DNA of 38,602 bases from Nitrospinaceae bacterium. Its GTDB lineage: Bacteria; Nitrospinota; Nitrospinia; Nitrospinales; VA-1. The number at the start of each line of letters is the position of its first letter. Position 1 is the first letter of the stretch. This document shows positions 17,537 through 25,789 of the stretch, piece by piece. Under the pieces are notes generated by a model that was given only the letters and a program-made list of their open reading frames with translations, did not search any database and was not told where the DNA came from. Location of the stretch: assembly GCA_029937655.1 (NCBI GenBank), contig JAPYPK010000003.1, positions 1 through 38,602 of the forward strand, read 5' to 3'. Position numbers and translations under genes: made by a program.

Positions 17537-17878
17537 TTAAACGGTAAGGTTGATGTTCTGCCCTTGGTGAGAATTACCTTTAAAGACATTTTCTTGGGTA
17601 GAATTTGGGAGGGCCTTTTCAAGATCATTATTTTGCTTAGATTTATTGCGAAGCCTAATATCGCGTCTTCGTTTTGCCTCAGGGCTAACTGAGTCTGGGG
17701 CTTCTATTTTCTCAGGGTCCTGAACTTCAATTTGTTTCAATTCATTTACAGCAACTTGTTCCTTCTGAATTTGCTGAGCAGTAGTTGACGGAAGCTGCTG
17801 CATCGTCTGCTGCAACTTTTCAGCATGCGTTCCCATTTGAAGAGTTTGCTGAGTATTTACAATTTCTATAGTTGGCAT
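17537..17878 (-). CDS. Small Gln-rich protein upstream of fliK
   Basis: A 113-residue soluble protein with no recognised domain. The first half is Gln-rich and probably helical (TQQTLQMGTHAEKLQQTMQ). The middle has a basic cluster EAKRRRDIRLRNK, and the C-terminus is polar and likely disordered. ATG 17878 sits about 33 bases behind a near-consensus promoter, so it opens the fliK/FlhB-like transcript. Small disordered Q-rich proteins beside fliK occur in other bacteria. A flagellar role is inferred only from position. Confidence 0.7.
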   Translation of the reverse strand: MPTIEIVNTQQTLQMGTHAEKLQQTMQQLPSTTAQQIQKEQVAVNELKQIEVQDPEKIEAPDSVSPEAKRRRDIRLRNKSKQNNDLEKALPNSTQENVFKGNSHQGQNINLTV

Positions 17879-17917
17879 GGTTTAAAGCTATCGATTAACA
17901 AATAAGAGACATTAATC

Positions 17918-17945
17918 AATATAGCTCAACAACCTCCATTGTCAA
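17918..17945 (-). promoter_or_regulatory. Sigma-70 promoter for the Q-rich protein, fliK and FlhB-like genes
   Basis: On the minus strand, TTGACA (17945-17940), a 16-base spacer and TATATT (17923-17918). This is near-consensus. It lies in the 122-base gap after fliL and points to the gene starting at 17878. It suggests that the last three flagellar genes can be transcribed by the housekeeping sigma factor, independently of the upstream run. Confidence 0.6.
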
Positions 17946-18000
17946 GCGAACCAATACAAGCAACAAGTTAGTTATTAACTTTTACGGCAAAAGAAAAAGT

Positions 18001-18588
18001 CTACTTAACTATAAATTCAGAAAAATAGACCTCTTGAACAACACCCGTCCCAACAGGTAAAAGTTCGTTAACCTTAGTAATAATCCTTTTTTTAACTCGT
18101 TCCTTAGTGGACTCTATTTTTGTGGTGAGATTTTTATAGCTTTGCCGAAGAAGAATATTATAAATTCTTTTTCGAATACTGGGCAGGTTTTTAGAGATCT
18201 CCCCCCCTAACCCTGCATTGCTCATGCTAAAACTAGGGGTAACCAGAAGGAAACGACCTGATTCATCCTTACCCTTAAGCTTGATAGGAAAGAAAAATGC
18301 CTTGAGTGGATACATGTGTACTTTGTCAAACTTTGGTTGTACTAATTTACTGGCAACATCATCGCCCTCACCTAAAGCGCCTTCTGTTTCTAAATCAACC
18401 CCCTCTTCCGTCACAACATCACTTTTTGGCTCATCTCCTGAAAGAAAATAATACGCAGCGCCACCAATAAGTAAAAGAAGAAGCAAAACACCGCCACCGA
18501 CCATAATCATTAATTTTTTATCGGATTTAAGCTTTGCAATCAGGCTCGGTTCACTAGTATCTGATTCAGTTTTATCGTCTTCGGCCAT
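18001..18588 (-). CDS. fliL: FliL, flagellar basal-body-associated protein
   Basis: Inner-membrane protein that associates with the flagellar stator. It is 195 residues: a short cytoplasmic acidic segment (1-24), one strong transmembrane helix (about 25-50, rich in Leu/Gly), an acidic linker, then the periplasmic FliL domain (about 90-195). Family features include LKAFFFPIKL, the repeated S-M/L-N pattern and the C-terminal VQEVYFSEFIV. It lies 21 bases downstream of coaE in the same direction and about 120 bases before the Q-rich gene, from which it is separated by a promoter. No motA/motB or fliM partner is present in the window. Confidence 0.9.
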   Translation of the reverse strand: MAEDDKTESDTSEPSLIAKLKSDKKLMIMVGGGVLLLLLLIGGAAYYFLSGDEPKSDVVTEEGVDLETEGALGEGDDVASKLVQPKFDKVHMYPLKAFFFPIKLKGKDESGRFLLVTPSFSMSNAGLGGEISKNLPSIRKRIYNILLRQSYKNLTTKIESTKERVKKRIITKVNELLPVGTGVVQEVYFSEFIVK

Positions 18589-18609
18589 AATTCTTGATTA
18601 AATATTACT

Positions 18610-19215
18610 CTACGCAAGACTCTGAAATTCAGAATACAAACAATGTACCTGAGATTTCAATAGGTCTCGACCACTTGTGTTATCTAAAACATAATCGGCA
18701 TAATTCAACTTTTCCTCTAGCGACATTTGTGATTTAAGACGACTTTTAACGGAGGCACGGGATTCTCCGTCACGGTTCACCACACGTTGAATTTGCAGTT
18801 CCTGAGCACTTTGAATAATTATAACTTTAGCAACATTTTTATAGTTTTTTGATTCAATCAATAAAGCTGAATCAATAATAACAACAGCTTCAGGGCTTAT
18901 CTTTTGATGATCTGAATATATTTTTTTTTCTTCTGCTATAATGCGGTGATGCAAAATAACTTCTAAAGCATGTCTCTTTTTATCACTTTGGAAAACTTCG
19001 GCTGCTAATTTTGACCTATTTAGAGTTTTATCAGGGTTCAAATATTCGTTGCCAAACTTGTCAACAATTTCTTTCCAGGCAGGTTGATGGGGAGCGACGA
19101 GCTGCCGACTTATAAGGTCTGCATCAATAATATAGGCACCTAATTCCTTAAAGTACGATGCGGCAAGGGACTTTCCCGACCCTATATTTCCAGTCAATCC
19201 GATTAAAATGGACAT
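18610..19215 (-). CDS. coaE: Dephospho-CoA kinase
   Basis: Last step of coenzyme A synthesis: phosphorylates dephospho-CoA. It is 201 residues, normal length. The Walker A P-loop GLTGNIGSGKS lies near the N-terminus, followed by the family motif DADLISRQLV (about 36-45) and the lid region RVVNRDGESRASVKSR with Arg residues. The C-terminal YADYVLDNTS is also typical. It starts 12 bases after the aminotransferase stop, so both belong to one transcript. Confidence 0.95.
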   Translation of the reverse strand: MSILIGLTGNIGSGKSLAASYFKELGAYIIDADLISRQLVAPHQPAWKEIVDKFGNEYLNPDKTLNRSKLAAEVFQSDKKRHALEVILHHRIIAEEKKIYSDHQKISPEAVVIIDSALLIESKNYKNVAKVIIIQSAQELQIQRVVNRDGESRASVKSRLKSQMSLEEKLNYADYVLDNTSGRDLLKSQVHCLYSEFQSLA

Positions 19216-19227
19216 AGCAATCCTCTA

Positions 19228-20085
19228 TCACTCAAAGCGCTCTAGAAAATTTTCATATAAGCAAACCAAACTTCGAGTAATAGGACCTGGCTTCCCATCA
19301 CCAACAATTTTTCTATCCAAACGAGTAACGGGCATAAGATTTTTAACAGACCCAGTTAAAAACATTTCATCAGCACTTTCAAGAATCTCAACAGGCCAAG
19401 CACCTTGCTCCAATCTAAATCCATTTTCCTGACTGAGTTTAATGACCAGATCTCTTGTTATACCAGCTAATATTCCACAATCTAAAGAAGGTGTCATCAG
19501 ACTCCCATTTCGCACAAAAAAGAAATTACTTGTTGTGCTCTCCGTTAAATGACCTTGTGAATTTAGCATTAAAGCATCATGTGCACCAAGACGCTCAGAC
19601 TCTATTTTAGCAAGTACATTGTTTAAATAGTTTCCAGTTTTAATGTTAGGACTCAGCGCATCTTTTGAATTTCTCTGAACACTGACAACAGCAAGGTGAA
19701 TTCCATTTTCGTAGAATTCTGAAGGGTATATATGCGCAGGAGTCACGTAAATAAGAACGAGCGGAGATAGGCAGGACGAAGGGTCAATGTTTATATCTCC
19801 CACACCACGAGTCACAACTATACGAACATAGGATTCTTGGTTTGCCGCATCTGCGAGAGTACGGTCAATCTGCTTCCTCAACCAAAAATCATCAAACGGA
19901 ATAACCAGTTCGATTCCTCCTGCAGAACGACGCAACCTCTTTAAATGTTCATCAAGAAAACAAGGGCGATTTTTCCTAGTATTAACAACCTCGTAAACAC
20001 TATCGCCAAATAAAAAACCATGGTCGAAAACTGAAACAAACGCTTCTTCTTTTATCGTTCCGTTAATATTAATACGTGTCTTCAT
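19228..20085 (-). CDS. Class IV aminotransferase (D-amino-acid or branched-chain type)
   Basis: PLP enzyme of fold type IV, 285 residues. Family motifs: VSVFDHGFLFGDSVYEVV at about 17-34, LDEHLKRLRRSA, and the PLP-lysine region SPNIKTGNYLNNVLAK; then LTESTTSNFF and an FLTGSVKNLMPV segment near the C-terminus. The overall length and the absence of a longer C-terminal part favour a D-alanine/branched-chain transaminase-like enzyme over aminodeoxychorismate lyase, but motifs do not decide between them. It is cytoplasmic. In this leftward run, it follows the CvpA-like gene and precedes coaE. Confidence 0.85.
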   Translation of the reverse strand: MKTRININGTIKEEAFVSVFDHGFLFGDSVYEVVNTRKNRPCFLDEHLKRLRRSAGGIELVIPFDDFWLRKQIDRTLADAANQESYVRIVVTRGVGDINIDPSSCLSPLVLIYVTPAHIYPSEFYENGIHLAVVSVQRNSKDALSPNIKTGNYLNNVLAKIESERLGAHDALMLNSQGHLTESTTSNFFFVRNGSLMTPSLDCGILAGITRDLVIKLSQENGFRLEQGAWPVEILESADEMFLTGSVKNLMPVTRLDRKIVGDGKPGPITRSLVCLYENFLERFE

Positions 20086-20115
20086 GCAATCTAGTATTAA
20101 AAAATTTACAAAAAA

Positions 20116-20850
20116 CTACTTAGTAGAAAATTTTTTCAGGAGATTGTTTAATTTATTTTTGTCTTCTTTTGTGTGGTTATCCATAGCATCTTCTTCAGGA
20201 CTATTTTTTATTTCCCCTTTAACCGCATCCAGCAATTCTTCTTTTTTATGTTTTATATCTTGAGTAATTTCATTAAGCGCACCTATTTTTTCTAATTTTT
20301 CTTGAACACCATCAAAGGACATCTCTGAGGAAAAATCTAAAAATTTATCGATGTAAGATTCTTGACTGACCAAGGAAATAATTTTCTCTAAATAAGGTGA
20401 AATAATTGATCCCTGAGTAACTTTTTCATAACCACCGCTAAATAAACCTAATGGAAACATCATAATAGCTACAATAACAAGCCCTTTTAGAAATCCAAGT
20501 CCCCCACCTACAATGCGATCAAGAAAGGAAATAGCAAGTGTCCCCTCAACACTTTTTCTGATCAATCGACCAAGCAAACCGAAAATGACTTTTACTATAA
20601 AAATAATAACCAGCCCTACTAAAATTTTAACAACAGTGAAAACTATCGTAAATTCTGCAATACGAGCCATAACCTCTTGAGAAACCATCGACTGAAGAAA
20701 AATGGCAAATTCCTCGTAGTAATCTATGGCCAAAACATAACCTACCAAATAACCAAGCAACGAAAATATTTCCCTAACCATTCCCTTAGAAAAGGAATAA
20801 ACAAAGGAAAAACCAACAATAAAAATAATAAAATAATCAAATAGACTCAT
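20116..20850 (-). CDS. CvpA-family inner-membrane protein
   Basis: A 244-residue membrane protein with four predicted helices in the first 150 residues: LFDYFIIFIVGFSFVYSF, the SLLGYLVGYVLAI region, VVKILVGLVIIFIVKVIFG, and LKGLVIVAIMMFPLGLF. A GGGLGFLKGL motif precedes the last helix, typical of CvpA/colicin V production proteins. Residues about 165-244 form a charged cytoplasmic or periplasmic tail, longer than in the E. coli protein. CvpA homologues affect membrane-stress tolerance and colicin V export; the molecular function remains poorly known. Confidence 0.85.
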   Translation of the reverse strand: MSLFDYFIIFIVGFSFVYSFSKGMVREIFSLLGYLVGYVLAIDYYEEFAIFLQSMVSQEVMARIAEFTIVFTVVKILVGLVIIFIVKVIFGLLGRLIRKSVEGTLAISFLDRIVGGGLGFLKGLVIVAIMMFPLGLFSGGYEKVTQGSIISPYLEKIISLVSQESYIDKFLDFSSEMSFDGVQEKLEKIGALNEITQDIKHKKEELLDAVKGEIKNSPEEDAMDNHTKEDKNKLNNLLKKFSTK

Positions 20851-20909
20851 AGTAGCTAATTGGCAGCCGCATAAGCATTGCTACGCTAGGAAAATAATGA
20901 ATGATAAGG

Positions 20910-21419
20910 TCAGACAAGTTTATTGATATAATTCTCATAAATATGGCTAAAGGTTGACGTGTGTATATCGGGCTTTAATTGCATCAAGGCGCTTATTTCG
21001 GACAACTTCATATACTTACCCTCAGAAATCTCATTCTTGTTGATACAAATATTACCATCAGTAACACATTTATAAACACGAACATGCTCCCAAAAGGTCA
21101 TACTTTGGGCAGGAATGGATAAAACCTCATCTAATTTAACACTCGAAAGACTTAATTCTTCTTTAAGTTCCCGTTTAGCACAGCTAAAATAATCTTCCCC
21201 TGACTCTACATGCCCTGCTGCAGACGAATCCCATAACCCAGGGCTTTCGTCCTTATTCATCGACCTCATCTGAAGAAACAAGCTACCAATGGAATTAAAA
21301 ACAAGAATATGTGCCGACCTGTGCATTAAGTCCTTATTGTGGACTTGAAGTCTAGAAGCTTTACCTATAATCCGATCCTCTGAATCCACCACATCCAAAA
21401 TTTCTTCGTATTCACTCAT
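20910..21419 (-). CDS. Nudix hydrolase, isopentenyl-diphosphate-isomerase-like group
   Basis: A 169-residue Nudix protein. The Nudix box is complete: GHVESGEDYFSCAKRELKEEL fits GX5EX7REUXEEX. The N-terminal half (EILDVVDSEDRIIGKASR, MHRSAHILVFNSIGSLFLQMRS) is typical of the YfcD/IDI-like subgroup, which hydrolyses or isomerises small diphosphates. Substrate not predictable. It lies 32 bases downstream of the HPr-fusion gene and about 60 before the CvpA-like gene. Confidence 0.9.
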   Translation of the reverse strand: MSEYEEILDVVDSEDRIIGKASRLQVHNKDLMHRSAHILVFNSIGSLFLQMRSMNKDESPGLWDSSAAGHVESGEDYFSCAKRELKEELSLSSVKLDEVLSIPAQSMTFWEHVRVYKCVTDGNICINKNEISEGKYMKLSEISALMQLKPDIHTSTFSHIYENYINKLV

Positions 21420-21451
21420 ATGACAACCAAAAATATTAAAAGTTAAAACCT

Positions 21452-22780
21452 TTATCCTGATTTTTGATATTCTCGTAGATAAGAAAGTCTCGCCGGGATT
21501 TCCCCTTTCTCGCAGTAGTTATGCTTTGCAAGTAGTTTAATATCATCAACAACTCTTTTGTCGCCCTCAAAGAATATAGTCTGATACCCTTTATCAGCAA
21601 CAAGCCCACCAACTTGCAAAAGGCTCATAACCGACTTGGCATTAAATTTTTTCTCATCAACAATCACAAACAAATCCAGATCTTCGTACTTCCTAGCAAT
21701 AATAGATACAAGAGTTGATGGGCGAGCGTGAAAACCTAATGGTTTAGGAACAGGCAACTCCACTTTCACCACAATAGAAAAGCATTTCAATATTTCATCT
21801 GCCAGATTATTACCTTCATTGATAAAGTATTGACTATAAAAAAAACCGTAATTAACGATTTTGTCCAAAAGCACATTTTTATTAACTATCATAGAAATAC
21901 GTTTCCTATTCTCTCCAGGTCGGATTTCATCCTCATGACGCTCATAAAAATGCACCAACCATAAAGATACTTCAAGAAGATGCAAGGGCATTGACACATA
22001 ACCACGCAATACTTTTAACTCCTGATGTTCAGCCTCAAGCTTTGTATTTTTAACATATGTATCAAAATCCGATTGGGCATTATGAATTAAATTTTTGTGA
22101 AGACGGGCTCGATTTTCATTATATTTCTGCAAAACGGATAGCTTGAGTTCATTAATATCATCTACTCGAGAAATCTTTGAATCATTCATTAATTTCGAAA
22201 TATGTTTAATTTTATCGCATACTTCAATGACACGTTCTTTTTCGTCTTTCACTTCATCCTCGGCAACATTGCGCGGCAACCTTTTATAGGATTCAATATC
22301 AGAAAATTCAATCTGAATATCACTATCAATAGACATATTCAAACTATTTGATTCGGTATCAGCATATAACTCCTGAAGCAGGTTGAGGATAGACTGGTTA
22401 AGAAAAAACAGCACACCTACAGACTCTTTCTTAAATTCATTTTCTTTACTACTAGATTCTCTCAGATTGTAATAAGGGTATCGATCTAATATATGGCGAG
22501 TAAAAAAAGCTGCAATGGATAAGTTTCGTATTGATGCAAGACACTCAACAAAGAAACTCCATTTTTTATTTTCTCTTGCTCCATATTGATCCATAAAATT
22601 TTCTAAAGACTCGGATTCTTGAATAAGGTTCGAATAAAATTTTCTTGAGATATCTTTTTTCTCTTTGTTACGGCGCTTAAAAAGAAAGAGCACATTAAAA
22701 AATTGTTTACACGGGACTTCAGCCAGCGCAAGAAAATCTTTCTCGGATATAATTTGGGTTAACGATTTAGGTTCAGCCAT
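21452..22780 (-). CDS. HPr-like domain fused to a large unknown helical domain
   Basis: A 442-residue protein. The C-terminal part (about 338-430) is an HPr domain: KPLGFHARPSTLVSIIA places the phosphorylatable histidine at His351, and FNAKSVMSLL places a serine at 383 where HPr has Ser46. Both phosphorylation sites therefore appear intact. The first 335 residues, mostly helical and rich in charged residues, match nothing I recognise. Free HPr is only about 85 residues, so the fusion is unusual. There is no EI or EII gene in the window, which suggests regulation rather than sugar uptake. A GGAG site precedes ATG 22780. It begins the long leftward run of genes. Confidence 0.82.
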   Translation of the reverse strand: MAEPKSLTQIISEKDFLALAEVPCKQFFNVLFLFKRRNKEKKDISRKFYSNLIQESESLENFMDQYGARENKKWSFFVECLASIRNLSIAAFFTRHILDRYPYYNLRESSSKENEFKKESVGVLFFLNQSILNLLQELYADTESNSLNMSIDSDIQIEFSDIESYKRLPRNVAEDEVKDEKERVIEVCDKIKHISKLMNDSKISRVDDINELKLSVLQKYNENRARLHKNLIHNAQSDFDTYVKNTKLEAEHQELKVLRGYVSMPLHLLEVSLWLVHFYERHEDEIRPGENRKRISMIVNKNVLLDKIVNYGFFYSQYFINEGNNLADEILKCFSIVVKVELPVPKPLGFHARPSTLVSIIARKYEDLDLFVIVDEKKFNAKSVMSLLQVGGLVADKGYQTIFFEGDKRVVDDIKLLAKHNYCEKGEIPARLSYLREYQKSG

Positions 22781-22869
22781 AAATCTCCATTCACCTTATT
22801 ACTAATAATAAAATTAAAGGTTATATTTGAAATAAAAAAACACGGTGATTAATTAAAACAATAAATTCA

Positions 22870-23409
22870 TCAAATCAAAGATTTGGAAATTATAGAAGCG
22901 GGAAGATATTTTTTCCAGATTTCCAAATGAGAGGTTGGGCCTGTTGGGATGTTAAAAAAAGGCCAATAAGAACCTGGCTTAGATGGTTTCGTGAGTAGTT
23001 GCATTCCTTTTTCGGAAGGTGTTTGATTACCTTTTTTTAAATTACACGGTTTACAGGCAACTACTACATTAATCCAATTAGATTTGCCGCCACGTGATTT
23101 TGGGAGCACATGATCAACAGTCAACGAATTATTAATTGTACCGCAATACTGACAAGTAAAGTTATCCCGACGTAAAATATTTTTCTTACTAAAAGAGATC
23201 CCCTTCCGTTTGGACCGTTTTACAATATTAAGAACACGAATTACTGCTGGGAGGTTAAATGTTGTTGTTGGAGTTCGGATCACATAACCATCACTTTCAA
23301 TAAATTCAGCTCGCTCATTAAAAACCATAATAATTGCGCGTTTTGCACTACAAAACTGAAGTGGTTCATAAGAATAGTTTAGAACCAAGCTTTTCACTGA
23401 ATTTAGCAT
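22870..23409 (-). CDS. HNH endonuclease of the conserved housekeeping type
   Basis: A 179-residue protein with an N-terminal YSYEPLQFCSAKRAIIMVF region and a central HNH fold. CQYCGT supplies a zinc CxxC, TVDHVLPKSRGGK the first catalytic His, WINVVVAC the Asn, and CKPCNLKKGNQTP the second CxxC. This pattern belongs to a widespread chromosomal HNH family, not to a homing endonuclease inside an intron. Its physiological role is unknown. It lies alone between the GlcD-like and the HPr-fusion genes. Confidence 0.88.
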   Translation of the reverse strand: MLNSVKSLVLNYSYEPLQFCSAKRAIIMVFNERAEFIESDGYVIRTPTTTFNLPAVIRVLNIVKRSKRKGISFSKKNILRRDNFTCQYCGTINNSLTVDHVLPKSRGGKSNWINVVVACKPCNLKKGNQTPSEKGMQLLTKPSKPGSYWPFFNIPTGPTSHLEIWKKYLPASIISKSLI

Positions 23410-23497
23410 AATTCAGGGCCTCTATAATTAACAGAAATCAACCACACTAAGAAAAAAAAATTAGACCTACAGAATTCTTTCTACATTTCATATGCGC

Positions 23498-23527
23498 TGT
23501 CAATATGGGTTGTATTTTTCAAACAAA
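23498..23527 (-). promoter_or_regulatory. Possible promoter for the HNH gene (weak -10)
   Basis: A perfect TTGACA on the minus strand (23503-23498) lies about 90 bases before ATG 23409. The best -10 at the right distance is AAGAAT (18-base spacer, 4 of 6 matches, just below 23498), so the call is weak. The interval given marks the -35 and the bases next to it. Confidence 0.25.
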
Positions 23528-23535
23528 CAGCGTTA

Positions 23536-24951
23536 TTAAAAAATATTCCCCTTACCAAGGATAAATTTTGGGTCAAAAACCTCCTTAATAGCCTTAAGTT
23601 GAACTACAGACTCTTCTCCCACCATCATCAAAAAATATTTTTTCTTCAACTTGCCAATACCATGTTCAGCTGAAATAGTACCATTCCAATCAAGAATTTG
23701 CCGAACAAGCCTGGAATACAGTTCGTGGGCTTTTGAAACATCTTGTTCTTCGGGTAAAAAATTTATATGTAAATGATTATCACCAACATGACCAAAGACA
23801 ACATATTCAATGCCTGAACTCTCAAGTTCATTTTTATAAAAAAACATCATATCTTTAAAGTGTACACTTGGGACAGCCATATCTGTTCCTATTTTGGTTC
23901 TTTTAAGGCGGCTATTTTCTTCATTTAATAAAACAGGGATCGCGTGTCTAAATTCATGAAAACGTTTTAAATCACTGTTGGATTGAGCCATCCAAGAGTC
24001 ACTAAGTGCGCTAGTTTCTTTCAAATAATCGAACCACCCTTCTAATGCAGGATCATGGTCTGATTGTCGGTAAATATCATTTTCAAAAAACAGGGCGGAT
24101 TGAGCGACAAGAGGAATATTTGTAAACTTTTTGCGCAAGCGATTCAATGAGTACCTATCAAAATATTCAAGAGAACAAGGATTTATAAATTTATTATTTG
24201 TTTTTTTAATCAAATCAATGAAATCCCAGCACTCTTCCTCCATACTAAAAAATAAAATTCCGCTAATAAAAGACGTGGGGCGAACCTCAAGTTTCAATCT
24301 AACACGAGTAAAGATACCTAGAGTTCCATCAGAACCAATAAGCAAATCCAACCAGTCCATATTAGGCCTTACATAATAACCAGCAGCGTTTTTACATAGC
24401 GGGCTATTGTAGGTAACCTCAGGGAAAAATAATTGCTGCCCATCAGAAAAGCTAATAGGACTATCGATGGTTAACCCCCTTTTCAAAGTGGTCGAATTCC
24501 CATCAACCAGCATAATGTCTGCTTCAAGCACATAGTCTCTGGTCACACCAAATTTATAACTTCTAGAACCAGATGCATTGGTTGAAAGTGTTCCACCTAT
24601 AGACGCAAGGGTTTCAGTGGGATTAGGTGGATAGAAATATTCTGTGGCTTCTAGTTTTTTATATAGATTAGCAAGAGATGCAGCAGGACCAACGTCTATA
24701 ATGCCATTCTCTGGGTTACCAACACGATCAAATCGCTCAAGAGAAATAACACAACCAGTTTCTGGAATACGTGATGCTGTCAATCCTGTCCCAGCGCCTG
24801 CTATCGTAATTTGTTGTGTGTTCGTTTTTAAAAAAGATGAAAGTTCTTCAATAGATTCTGGGATAACAACTTTATCCGCATTACCTCCAATGTAATTTGA
24901 CGCATCCTTCAGGTAGGGAGAGATTTCTTGTGGGTCTGTCTTGCAAATCAT
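23536..24951 (-). CDS. GlcD/D-lactate-dehydrogenase-like FAD oxidoreductase
   Basis: A 471-residue flavoprotein of the FAD-linked oxidase family, acting on a 2-hydroxy acid. The N-terminal PCMH-type FAD domain is visible: VVIPESIEELSSFL, then TIAGAGTGLTASRIP near residue 50-65, IGGTLSTNASGSRSYKFG, and LDLLIGSDGTLGIFTRVRLKL. The C-terminal substrate domain ends with VVFGHVGDNHLHINF and SAEHGIGKLKK, the two metal/substrate motifs of D-lactate dehydrogenase and glycolate oxidase GlcD. There is no GlcE/GlcF partner next to it. Substrate unassigned. Confidence 0.88.
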   Translation of the reverse strand: MICKTDPQEISPYLKDASNYIGGNADKVVIPESIEELSSFLKTNTQQITIAGAGTGLTASRIPETGCVISLERFDRVGNPENGIIDVGPAASLANLYKKLEATEYFYPPNPTETLASIGGTLSTNASGSRSYKFGVTRDYVLEADIMLVDGNSTTLKRGLTIDSPISFSDGQQLFFPEVTYNSPLCKNAAGYYVRPNMDWLDLLIGSDGTLGIFTRVRLKLEVRPTSFISGILFFSMEEECWDFIDLIKKTNNKFINPCSLEYFDRYSLNRLRKKFTNIPLVAQSALFFENDIYRQSDHDPALEGWFDYLKETSALSDSWMAQSNSDLKRFHEFRHAIPVLLNEENSRLKRTKIGTDMAVPSVHFKDMMFFYKNELESSGIEYVVFGHVGDNHLHINFLPEEQDVSKAHELYSRLVRQILDWNGTISAEHGIGKLKKKYFLMMVGEESVVQLKAIKEVFDPKFILGKGNIF

Positions 24952-24975
24952 TTGAGTTGCCTGTCAATAATCAAA

Positions 24976-25656
24976 TCACAATGCATTAAAGTTTGTTTTT
25001 ATAAAGGTATTTAATAGATCGTAAGCTAATTCTCTAGCCATAGAAATTTTTTTTTCCTCCAGACACTCATTCACTCTTTTATTGCCAAGCAACTCAATGA
25101 GAAATTTTTTTCTATATTCTACTGAGGGGATCTTTTTTTTAGACTCAACCCTAAATTGACTTTGCAAGTTAATTTGCAGGAGCATCAGATCGCTAATAGA
25201 TTTTTTTATTAAAGGTTCAAGGTGTTGCCTTATGGATTTACTCAATAAGGGACTTCTACCACCTGTAGAAATAGCGACTTGAACTGTGTCATTAATATTA
25301 ATTACTGATGGATGACTAAAATCACTCGCTTGTGGATCGTCTGATGCGTATACATAGCAATCGTATTTTTTTTTCCCAACAATAAGAATTTCTCTATTTA
25401 TATCTGGATCATCAGTTGTTGCCAAAATCAAATCAAGTTGTTTATAGTCATTTAAAAAGTCAACACTTTCTATTTTTCTTAAATCAAGTGAAACTTTGCC
25501 TTCATCAGCGTAGTTTTTTATCGATTGTTCAGCTTGTTCAGTTACCACAAAAATCTCGCATTGCTGCGAAAGAAGGGCTTCAATCTTACGACTTGATTCA
25601 TTACCTCCACCCACAACGAGAGCACGCTTTCCTATCAAATTAAGATCAACAATCAT
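24976..25656 (-). CDS. Precorrin-2 dehydrogenase / sirohydrochlorin ferrochelatase
   Basis: NAD-dependent oxidation of precorrin-2 to sirohydrochlorin, with possible iron insertion, toward siroheme. The 226-residue protein matches the CysG N-terminal/Met8p domain: DLNLIGKRALVVGGGNESSRK at the N-terminus is the NAD-binding loop (Gly16-18), and ISTGGRSPLLSKSIRQHLE in the middle is the family signature. The usual 'A-x-K' of GGG-x-A-x-K is S-S-R-K here, a mild divergence. The uroporphyrinogen methyltransferase half of CysG is absent, so it is the stand-alone form. It lies 24 bases upstream of the GlcD-like gene. Confidence 0.88.
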   Translation of the reverse strand: MIVDLNLIGKRALVVGGGNESSRKIEALLSQQCEIFVVTEQAEQSIKNYADEGKVSLDLRKIESVDFLNDYKQLDLILATTDDPDINREILIVGKKKYDCYVYASDDPQASDFSHPSVININDTVQVAISTGGRSPLLSKSIRQHLEPLIKKSISDLMLLQINLQSQFRVESKKKIPSVEYRKKFLIELLGNKRVNECLEEKKISMARELAYDLLNTFIKTNFNAL

Positions 25657-25789
25657 TATAAAAATCCATTTTATAATTCTAACATATATAACTATTCATA
25701 AATCCATCTGAAAATACGTTTGTAGATTCAGTAATACTCATATAACATTTCAATTTAAGGCGACATATATACTTTCTTTTGGGGGTTTG

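Noticed and set aside
20871..20895. TGGCAG ... TTGCT as a sigma-54 site between the CvpA-like and Nudix genes
   Set aside because: Eleven-base spacing instead of five, on the strand opposite to the genes; not a valid -24/-12 element.
18001..22780. Possible classic flagellar sigma-28 operon
   Set aside because: No sigma-28 promoter (TAAA-N15-GCCGATAA) was noticed, and the run mixes metabolic and flagellar genes.
24961..24970. TTGACA on the minus strand near the GlcD-like gene start
   Set aside because: The matching -10 would fall inside the coding region, so it is probably chance.
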